Shown here piece after piece: positions 1-4,432 of a stretch of DNA of 5,287 bases. The notes under the pieces were generated by a model that ran no database searches, was not told the DNA's origin, and saw only the letters and a program-made list of their open reading frames with translations. A program made the position numbers and the translations under genes. Source of the DNA: an uncultured Clostridia bacterium (GTDB lineage Bacteria > Bacillota > Clostridia > Oscillospirales > Ruminococcaceae); the NCBI GenBank assembly GCA_946533615.1, contig CAMNBY010000088.1:1-5287 (forward strand), written 5' to 3'. Numbering within the stretch: position 1 is the stretch's first letter; every line of letters begins with the position of its first letter.

Positions 1-620
1 ACAGTATCGCTCATGGTGAGAGCCTCCTCCTGATCGTGTGTAACATAAACGAAGGTAAGCTCCAGCGCCTGCTGTATCTTTCTCAGCTCGACCTGCATCT
101 CCTTGCGGAGCTTGAGGTCAAGGGCGCCGAGAGGCTCGTCGAGCAGCAGCACCTTGGGGTGATTAACGAGAGCTCTTGCGATGGCGACACGCTGCTGCTG
201 GCCGCCCGAAAGGCGGTTCACCGTGCGCTTTTCAAAGCCCATCAGGTTCACCAGCTCAAGCATCTCTCCTACTCTTTTAACTATCTCCTTTTCAGGCACT
301 TTCTTTACTCTCAGGCCGAAGGCTATGTTTTCATAGACATTCAGGTGAGGGAAAAGTGCATATCTCTGGAAGACTGTGTTTACATTTCTTTTATGGGGCG
401 GCAGACCGTTTATCCGCTCTCCGTCAAAGAACACATCTCCGCTCGTGGGCTCGAGAAATCCTGCGATTATGCGCAGGGTGGTCGTTTTTCCGCAACCGGA
501 CGGACCGAGAAAGGTTACAAATTCCTTATCTTTAATATCAAGGCTGATATTTTTGAGAATCTGTTCTCCATCCTCAAATTCAACAACGATATCTTTCAGA
601 CTGACGATATTATTCATCAT
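1..620 (-). CDS. potA: Spermidine/putrescine ABC transporter ATP-binding protein PotA (5' part; gene continues off the left edge)
   Basis: This is the cytoplasmic ATPase that energises polyamine import through the PotB/PotC permeases with the binding protein PotD. The window shows 206 complete codons from the N-terminus. Visible motifs are Walker A GPSGCGKT (residues 39-46), the Q-loop in NTVFQRYALFPHL (Gln85), the ABC signature LSGGQQQR (137-144), Walker B VLLLDEP (157-163), the D-loop GALD (165-168) and the switch histidine in VTHDQEEA (His195). The VNTVFQxYALFPH stretch and the VTHDQEEALTMSD end are typical of PotA within the CysA/PotA/MalK group. Still missing is the C-terminal TOBE domain, expected at about 330-380 residues in total. 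I chose the ATG at 620-618 because AAAGGA at 629-634 sits 8 nt upstream; the next ATG (617-615) is in frame and possible. It appears to be the first gene of its operon, so potBCD probably follow to the left (inference). Because the TOBE region is unseen, another importer of the same family is not fully excluded. Confidence 0.9.
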   Translation of the reverse strand, partial: MMNNIVSLKDIVVEFEDGEQILKNISLDIKDKEFVTFLGPSGCGKTTTLRIIAGFLEPTSGDVFFDGERINGLPPHKRNVNTVFQRYALFPHLNVYENIAFGLRVKKVPEKEIVKRVGEMLELVNLMGFEKRTVNRLSGGQQQRVAIARALVNHPKVLLLDEPLGALDLKLRKEMQVELRKIQQALELTFVYVTHDQEEALTMSDT

Positions 621-623
621 TCA

Positions 624-800
624 TCAGATCCTTTCTATAAGAAATTTGCGCTTGATCGGCTTCTCATGGGGGCAGCTGTCTCTGGTACCAGATGCGTGTG
701 TGTTATCCTGCATCTTCTCGGGAAGTGTTTTCCTCTGATTTTTAAGTTTCTGTTTCTCGCCCTTGCGTTTTGCTCCTAAAGCGCAGTGGGTGCGCCGCAT
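624..800 (-). CDS. Doubtful small upstream ORF, 58 codons, ending 3 nt before potA
   Basis: An ORF in the potA leader starts at ATG 800-798 and ends with TGA 626-624, three bases before the potA start codon. GGAGG (804-808) precedes the ATG but only 3 nt away, which is short. The peptide begins MRRTHCALGAKRKGEKQ and is strongly basic, with 17 Lys or Arg in 58 residues. I recognise no domain, signal peptide or membrane segment. The reading frame stays open upstream of the ATG to a TGA near 879. It could be a leader peptide, a tiny basic protein, or a chance ORF across a structured RNA leader or dispersed repeat. I lean toward not protein-coding; the close junction to potA is the only reason to list it. 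Confidence 0.2.
   Translation of the reverse strand: MRRTHCALGAKRKGEKQKLKNQRKTLPEKMQDNTHASGTRDSCPHEKPIKRKFLIERI
629..634 (-). promoter_or_regulatory. Ribosome binding site of potA
   Basis: Read on the minus strand this is AAAGGA, 8 nt before the ATG at 620-618 and 11 nt before the ATG at 617-615, so it favours the upstream start. It lies inside the last codons of a small upstream ORF that stops at 626-624, so if that ORF is translated the two would be coupled. Confidence 0.6.
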
Positions 801-888
801 CTGCCTCCGCTGCTCCGCCCAAAGAGCAGCTTTGTCCCTACGGCGCTGTGTGCCGCCGATACGGTCGTTTCATTGGCACAATAAGGGT

Positions 889-917
889 ATTATAGCACAT
901 TAAAGCGTAAAAATCAA
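889..917 (-). promoter_or_regulatory. Sigma-A-type promoter reading toward potA
   Basis: On the minus strand there is TTGATT (912-917) as -35, a 17-nt spacer, and a perfect TATAAT (889-894) as -10. A TG one base upstream of the -10 (TGCTATAAT) makes it an extended -10. This is the strongest minus-strand promoter in the potA-femX gap. The predicted start is near 882. An 18-bp palindrome lies 25 bp upstream of the -35, where an activator or divergent regulator could bind. Confidence 0.75.
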
Positions 918-942
918 GTAACAGATACAAAAAAATCCAATT

Positions 943-960
943 ATAAATGTTAACATTTAT
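943..960. promoter_or_regulatory. Perfect 18-bp palindrome, candidate operator
   Basis: ATAAATGTTAACATTTAT is identical to its own reverse complement over all 18 bases, centred on GTTAAC. It lies between the divergent promoters: 25 bp upstream of the potA -35 and 100 bp upstream of the femX -35. A perfect even palindrome of this length with AT-rich ends is typical of a dimeric repressor or activator site. The TGTTAAC core resembles half of a Firmicutes BirA box. The only other GTTAAC (1018-1023) is too far away for the usual two-half spacing, so I do not assign a regulator. Confidence 0.45.
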
Positions 961-1016
961 GTTTCCGAGCACGCTGAGGGCAAGCGCGGACTTCGGCGTT
1001 GTTCCTGCCGCACAAA
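961..1016. other. GC-rich block within an AT-rich intergenic region, function unknown
   Basis: Between the palindrome and the AT-rich femX promoter region is a block of about 55 bp that is clearly GC-rich, while sequence on both sides is mostly A and T. It sits inside a minus-strand frame that stays open to 838, but that frame has no ribosome binding site and does not look like protein. I found only weak short inverted repeats. It could be part of a dispersed repeat, a remnant gene or a small RNA; I cannot say which. The rest of 1024-1060 is AT-rich with nothing recognisable. Confidence 0.25.
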
Positions 1017-1060
1017 AGTTAACCAATTCTGAATAATATAGATGAATTTAGGGTTTTCTC

Positions 1061-1089
1061 TTGTATTTTGCTTTTATATGTGTTATACT
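1061..1089 (+). promoter_or_regulatory. Sigma-A-type promoter of the femX-GNAT operon
   Basis: TTGTAT (1061-1066), a 17-nt spacer and TATACT (1084-1089) form a good promoter, with TG at 1081-1082 giving an extended -10. An overlapping alternative uses TATAAT at 1089-1094 with TTTTGC at 1066-1071, also 17 nt apart. Either predicts a start around 1096-1101 and a short leader of about 30-36 nt before the femX start codon. Confidence 0.7.
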
Positions 1090-1117
1090 ATAATTTAACT
1101 ATGAGAATAATTTTTAC

Positions 1118-1122
1118 GGAGG
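1118..1122 (+). promoter_or_regulatory. Ribosome binding site that decides the femX start
   Basis: GGAGG lies 9 nt before the ATG at 1132 but only 3 nt before the in-frame ATG at 1126. Normal spacing favours 1132, making the product 380 rather than 382 residues. Confidence 0.65.
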
Positions 1123-1131
1123 TTCATGCTG

Positions 1132-2274
1132 ATGGAACTTATCAATAAAAACGATAAAGCACTGCTGGAGGAATACGAGGAGTTTGCAAAGAACAGCGAG
1201 TACGGCAATTTCATGCAGTCCCTGCGCTGGCCGAAGGTCAAGGACAACTGGGACTGGGACGCCGTTATCTCACGCGGAAAGGACGGAAAGATCAGGGGCA
1301 CCTGCCTTGTGATAATCAAGAAGATACCGATCTTCAAGGTAACGTTCATGTACGCGCCTCACGGCCCTGTCTGCGACTGGAGCGACAAGGAGGTCATGAG
1401 CGACCTCTTCGAGGGCGTGAAGAAGCTTGCTAAGAAATACCGCGCCTACCAGTTCATGTGGGATCCCTGCTTTGAGGAAAAGGACAAGCAGATCTCGGAA
1501 ATGATAATCTCTATGGGCTTCAAGCACACCTACAACGCCCCCGAGCTCTCCACTATCCAGGCAAGGAACAACTATATGCTCAGGAACATCAAGGGCAAGA
1601 CTCCCGAGGAGGTAATGCAGTCCTTCAAGCCCGACTGGCGCAACAGGATAAGGAAAGGCCCCAAGAAGGGTGTTGTCTGCAAGGTCTGCGGCACCGAGGC
1701 TCTGGACGACTTCTATCCCCTGATGCAGGCCACCGGTATCCGCGACGGCTTCTCGATCAGGGCTAAAGAATACTTTGTAAAATTCATCGAGGGGCTCGGC
1801 CCCGAGCACTGCCACCTCTTTATGTGCTACACCGAGGAGGACGGCAAGCAGATACCCCTGTCGGGAGCTGTCACCACTCAGTATGCAGGCAAGACCTGCT
1901 ACGTTTACGGCGCCTCCGCCAACCACCACCGCAACCTCTACCCCAACTACCTGATGCAGTGGACAATGATAAACTGGGCGCTGGAGGGCGACAACTATAT
2001 CTACGATTTCCAGGGCATACCTTTTTATAATGATGAGACCAACCCCAACTACGGCGTTTACAAATTCAAGAAGGGATTCAACGGCGAGGTAGTCACCTAT
2101 GCAGGAGAGTTCTTCTACATCTTCAAGCCGTTTATGAAAAAGGTCGTTGACTTCTGCGAGAAGGTAGTAATGGACAGACATGAGCGCAGGCGTCAGAAGC
2201 TGCTCAAAAACCGCAACAAGGACTTTGAGACAGAGGGCAGCAAGACCGCCGAGAGCGCTCCGAAGGAGCAGTAA
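1132..2274 (+). CDS. FemX/FemAB-family peptidoglycan branch aminoacyltransferase
   Basis: FemABX enzymes use aminoacyl-tRNA to add amino acids to the stem-peptide side chain of lipid-linked peptidoglycan precursors on the cytoplasmic side of the membrane. The 380-residue product shows the family pattern. Near the N-terminus are FMQSLRWPKVK (27-37) and YAPHGPVCDW (74-83). A second GNAT-like half opens with GKTPEEVMQSF followed by the basic stretch WRNRIRKGPKKGV (155-181). The hallmark region YGASANHHRNLYPNYLMQW ... YDFQGI (259-296) is followed by GVYKFKKGFNGE and YAGEFFYIFKP (308-334). No long coiled-coil arm is inserted, so it resembles FemX-type rather than FemA/FemB-type members. After about residue 345 there is a charged tail rich in Lys, Arg and Glu. 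It is first in a two-gene unit, overlapping the next gene by one base. The amino acid transferred and the position in the bridge cannot be told from sequence. An alternative start is at 1126. Confidence 0.88.
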   Translation: MELINKNDKALLEEYEEFAKNSEYGNFMQSLRWPKVKDNWDWDAVISRGKDGKIRGTCLVIIKKIPIFKVTFMYAPHGPVCDWSDKEVMSDLFEGVKKLAKKYRAYQFMWDPCFEEKDKQISEMIISMGFKHTYNAPELSTIQARNNYMLRNIKGKTPEEVMQSFKPDWRNRIRKGPKKGVVCKVCGTEALDDFYPLMQATGIRDGFSIRAKEYFVKFIEGLGPEHCHLFMCYTEEDGKQIPLSGAVTTQYAGKTCYVYGASANHHRNLYPNYLMQWTMINWALEGDNYIYDFQGIPFYNDETNPNYGVYKFKKGFNGEVVTYAGEFFYIFKPFMKKVVDFCEKVVMDRHERRRQKLLKNRNKDFETEGSKTAESAPKEQ

Positions 2275-2693
2275 TGATCGAAGTAAAGATAATCGAAGGT
2301 CTGGCTCAGGCGCCCGAAGCCCGCGATATAAGAGCCGAGGTCTTTATGGGCGAGCAGGGCTTTTCCAAGGAATTCGACAAGCTTGACGATACCGCGTGGC
2401 ACGCATTGGTATTCGACGACGGAGCTGCCGCCGCCACGGGCAGGCTCTTCAAGGGGCGCAGCGGCTGGCACATCGGGCGTGTCGCTGTAAGGCAGGCACA
2501 CCGCAAGAAGGGCCTCGGGGCTCTGGTAGTCACGGAGCTTGAGGCAAAGGCACGCGAGCTCGGCGCCGAGGAGATACGCCTCTCGGCGCAGGTGCAGGCC
2601 ATGGGCTTTTACGAGCGTCTCGGCTACAAGAGCGAGGGCGAGGAATACTACGACGAGCACTGCCCGCATATTGCGATGAGAAAAAGGCTTTAA
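2274..2693 (+). CDS. GNAT-family N-acetyltransferase, YjcF/ElaA-like
   Basis: The 139-residue protein has the usual length of a single GNAT domain, which transfers an acetyl group from acetyl-CoA to an amine. It begins with IRAEVFMGEQGFSKEFD (19-35), the pattern seen in the YjcF/ElaA subgroup (VRxEVFxxEQGxxxExD). The acetyl-CoA pyrophosphate-binding motif is RKKGLG (77-82) in VAVRQAHRKKGLGALVV. Motif B corresponds to IRLSAQVQAMGFYERLGYK (101-119), and the end EEYYDEHCPHIAMRK is also typical of the subgroup. The start ATG shares its A with the TAA stop of femX (TAATG), and AAGGAG (2263-2268) lies 5 nt upstream within femX, so translation is probably coupled. The substrate is unknown. The coupling hints at, but does not prove, a job connected with the cell wall. 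A strong terminator follows. Confidence 0.88.
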   Translation: MIEVKIIEGLAQAPEARDIRAEVFMGEQGFSKEFDKLDDTAWHALVFDDGAAAATGRLFKGRSGWHIGRVAVRQAHRKKGLGALVVTELEAKARELGAEEIRLSAQVQAMGFYERLGYKSEGEEYYDEHCPHIAMRKRL

Positions 2694-2705
2694 CGCCTTT
2701 CAACG

Positions 2706-2761
2706 AAAAAGGCCATTCGGCCGAGCAGACCTGAACATCTGCTTGGCCGAACGGCTTTTTT
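2706..2761. terminator. Bidirectional intrinsic terminator between convergent GNAT gene and glpK
   Basis: The arms 2706-2729 and 2738-2761 pair over 24 positions around an 8-nt loop, with two G-U wobbles and one A-C mismatch on the plus strand. The right side ends in TTTTTT (2756-2761) and the left side starts with AAAAA (2706-2710), so each strand has a GC-rich stem followed by a U-run. It starts 12 bp after the GNAT stop and ends 11 bp before the glpK stop, serving both converging transcripts. Confidence 0.9.
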
Positions 2762-2772
2762 GTTGTGAAGTA

Positions 2773-4257
2773 TTATTTTGCAAAGCGGGCGGCTTCTACG
2801 GCCTTCTTCCAGCCCGCAAGATGTTCCGAGCGCTGGGCGTCGGTCATTCTCGGGGAGAATTTTTCAAAGCTGCCGCCAAGGGTCAGCAGCTCGTCGGTGT
2901 CCTTCCAGAAGCCGCAGGCGATGCCTGCAAGGAAGGCCGCGCCGCTCGCTGTGGACTCCACGTTCTCGGGGCGGATGATCTCGATGCCTAAGATGTCCGA
3001 CTGGAACTGCATCAGGAAATTGTTTGAGCTTGCGCCGCCGTCAACGCGGACGGAACCAAGCCGCGAAACGTCCTCCTCCATAGCGGTGAGAACATCGGCG
3101 GTCTGATAGGCGATAGCCTCAAGCACCGCCCTGACGATGTGGGCTCGTCCGGCACCTCGGGTAAGGCCGGTGATGACACCCCTGGCATCGGGCTCCCAGT
3201 AGGGCGCTCCGAGCCCCGTGAAGGCAGGCACGACATACACGCCCTCTGTGCTCTCGACAGAGGCCGCAAGGCGTTCGCTCTCGGCGGCAGAGGAGATCAG
3301 CCCCAGCTCGTCACGCAGCCACTTGACTGCGGCTCCGGCAATGAACACCGAGCCCTCGAGGGCATAGGTGACCTTTCCGCCGATACCCCAGGCTATCGTG
3401 GTCAGCAGGCCGTGAGAGGATTCTGCGGGCTCGGCTCCCGTGTTCATCAGCAGGAAGCCGCCTGTGCCGTAGGTATTTTTCACATCTCCCTTGGCGAAGC
3501 ACTTCTGACCGAAGAGCGCCGCCTGCTGGTCGCCTGCGCAGCCTGTGATCGGTATCTCCGCACCGAAAACAGCAGCGTCGGTCACGCCGATCTCGCCGCT
3601 CGAGGGCACAACCTTCGGCAGGATACACTCGGGAATACCGAGCAGACCCAATATCTCGCGATCCCACTCAAGGGTGTGTATATTGAAAAGCATCGTCCGC
3701 GAGGCGTTGGAATAGTCGGTGGCGTGTACCCTGCCGCCTGTCAGCTTCCAGATCAGCCAGCAGTCCACCGTTCCGAAGAGCAGCTCGCCCCGTTCGGCGC
3801 GTTCTCTCGCTCCCTCAACGTTTTGCAGTATCCACTTGATCTTCGTAGCTGAAAAATAGGGGTCGATCAGCAGGCCCGTCTTGTCGCGGAAGAACTTTTC
3901 GAGCCCCTGAGCCTTGTAGCCCTCGCAGATGTCGGCGGTACGCCTGCACTGCCAGACGATGGCGTTGCAGATCGGCTCGCCCGTGTTCTTGTCCCAGATC
4001 ATCGTGGTCTCACGCTGGTTGGTGATGCCGATCGCGGCGACGTCCTCGGCGGAGGCTCCGCACTTTTCGAGCACGTTCCGTGCGGCCTCAAGCTGCGACG
4101 ACCAGATCTCGTTCGCGTCATGCTCGACCCAGCCGTTCCCCGGGAAGATCTGTGTATACTCGATCTGGCTCACGCCCGCAGCCCTGCCGCTCTTTTCAAA
4201 CAGCACCGCCCTCGAAGATGTCGTGCCCTGGTCGAGTGCGAGAATGTATTTTTTCAT
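2773..4257 (-). CDS. glpK: Glycerol kinase
   Basis: GlpK phosphorylates glycerol with ATP to sn-glycerol 3-phosphate in the cytoplasm. The 494-residue protein is full length for the family (about 495-505). It has the N-terminal phosphate loop LALDQGTTSSR (6-16), the glycerol-site segments NQRET (80-84, with Arg82 and Glu83) and WQCRRT (102-107, Trp102), and DPYFSATK (132-139, Tyr134). It also has the catalytic Asp243 in GCAGDQQAALFGQ, the YGTGGF segment (263-268), and the C-terminal adenosine motif RVDGGASSNNFLMQF (404-418). The frame extends upstream to 4404, but I chose the ATG at 4257-4255: homology begins there, AGGAGG is 7 nt upstream, and the extension would translate the repeat element. 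The phosphorylatable histidine of HPr-controlled Firmicutes GlpK (YHFYG) is replaced by AAVFG (228-232), so that control is not expected. recG lies upstream on the same strand. No glycerol facilitator or GlpD gene is in the window. Confidence 0.96.
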   Translation of the reverse strand: MKKYILALDQGTTSSRAVLFEKSGRAAGVSQIEYTQIFPGNGWVEHDANEIWSSQLEAARNVLEKCGASAEDVAAIGITNQRETTMIWDKNTGEPICNAIVWQCRRTADICEGYKAQGLEKFFRDKTGLLIDPYFSATKIKWILQNVEGARERAERGELLFGTVDCWLIWKLTGGRVHATDYSNASRTMLFNIHTLEWDREILGLLGIPECILPKVVPSSGEIGVTDAAVFGAEIPITGCAGDQQAALFGQKCFAKGDVKNTYGTGGFLLMNTGAEPAESSHGLLTTIAWGIGGKVTYALEGSVFIAGAAVKWLRDELGLISSAAESERLAASVESTEGVYVVPAFTGLGAPYWEPDARGVITGLTRGAGRAHIVRAVLEAIAYQTADVLTAMEEDVSRLGSVRVDGGASSNNFLMQFQSDILGIEIIRPENVESTASGAAFLAGIACGFWKDTDELLTLGGSFEKFSPRMTDAQRSEHLAGWKKAVEAARFAK

Positions 4258-4264
4258 AGTCGTT

Positions 4265-4270
4265 CCTCCT
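4265..4270 (-). promoter_or_regulatory. Ribosome binding site of glpK
   Basis: AGGAGG on the minus strand, 7 nt before the ATG at 4257-4255, fixes the glpK start. It lies 4 bp from the inner end of the repeat element at 4275-4431, so the element would make up most of the glpK leader. I see no convincing sigma-A promoter for glpK between 4258 and 4432; the best guess, TTTAAG-N17-TACACT inside the element, is weak. Transcription may come from the recG side. Confidence 0.75.
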
Positions 4271-4274
4271 TTTT

Positions 4275-4431
4275 CAATGCACAATGCACAATTACAGTGT
4301 AAGAGAGCACAATTCGTGCTTAAACGCAAAATGATAGTGTGACACAAATTGTGAATTGCTAATTCTACCCGCTTCGCGGGGAGATACCGCCGCAGGCGGC
4401 ACATTCATTGTGCATTGTGCATTGTGCATTG
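4275..4431. repeat. MITE-like repeat element with heptamer-based terminal inverted repeats
   Basis: An element of about 157 bp fills the recG-glpK gap. The left end CAATGCACAATGCACAAT (4275-4292) is the perfect 18-bp inverse of the right end (4414-4431). Both are built from a heptamer, GCACAAT: two tandem copies on the left and three inverted copies on the right (4407-4427), plus one internal copy (4307-4313). Between the ends are seven small inverted repeats: TTACA-g-TGTAA (4292-4302), AGCAC-N5-GTGCT (4306-4320), GTGT-g-ACAC (4337-4345), CACAA-a-TTGTG (4343-4353), GAATT-gct-AATTC (4353-4365), CCCGC-ttc-GCGGG (4368-4380) and GCCGC-ag-GCGGC (4389-4400). It has no transposase ORF and no obvious target-site duplication. 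A non-autonomous mobile element or an extragenic palindromic repeat are both possible; copy number in the genome would decide. Confidence 0.65.
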
Positions 4432-4432
4432 G

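Larger units (their letters stand above)
621..882 (-). other. Long structured 5' leader of potA
   Basis: If transcription starts about 7 nt past the -10 box at 889-894, potA has an untranslated leader of about 260 nt. Four local inverted repeats are visible: CGGCG/CGCCG (841-845 with 854-858), a perfect 7-bp stem GCTGCTC/GAGCAGC (809-815 with 824-830), GCGCA/TGCGC around a 5-nt loop (781-785 with 791-795) and GATGC/GCATC (691-695 with 710-714). A 12-bp perfect palindrome TCTGGTACCAGA lies at 681-692. I see no terminator with a U-run and no riboswitch consensus I can name. This may be a regulatory leader, a dispersed repeat inserted upstream of potA, or just a structured untranslated region. 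Apart from the doubtful ORF at 624-800 I see no gene here. Confidence 0.4.

Noticed and set aside
681..692. 12-bp palindrome TCTGGTACCAGA as an operator
   Set aside because: It lies deep in the potA leader, far from the promoter; it may be an RNA stem or chance, and I could not support an operator role.
36..779. Plus-strand ORF of 247 codons over the left end
   Set aside because: It lies antisense to potA, whose minus-strand reading shows all ABC ATPase motifs; the plus-strand translation resembles no protein.
943..1023. BirA-type operator using the two GTTAAC sites (949-954 and 1018-1023)
   Set aside because: The two sites are 63 bp apart, far more than the 14-16 bp of known biotin operators.
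838..1026. Minus-strand ORF of 62 codons, with an internal 11-codon version starting at 873
   Set aside because: It crosses the potA promoter and palindrome, has no ribosome binding site, and its translation looks like read-through of non-coding DNA.
1270..2181. Minus-strand ORF of 303 codons inside femX
   Set aside because: It is a shadow on the strand opposite a gene with clear FemX motifs, caused by codon bias; no start signals.
3139..3852. Plus-strand ORF of 237 codons inside glpK
   Set aside because: It is antisense to conserved glycerol kinase sequence and has no protein-like features.
4258..4404. 49-codon N-terminal extension of glpK
   Set aside because: It translates the repeat element, shows no GlpK homology, and the ATG at 4257 has a well-placed AGGAGG.
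4275..4431. CRISPR array
   Set aside because: The repeats are tandem 7-bp units at the ends in inverted orientation, without regularly spaced unique spacers.
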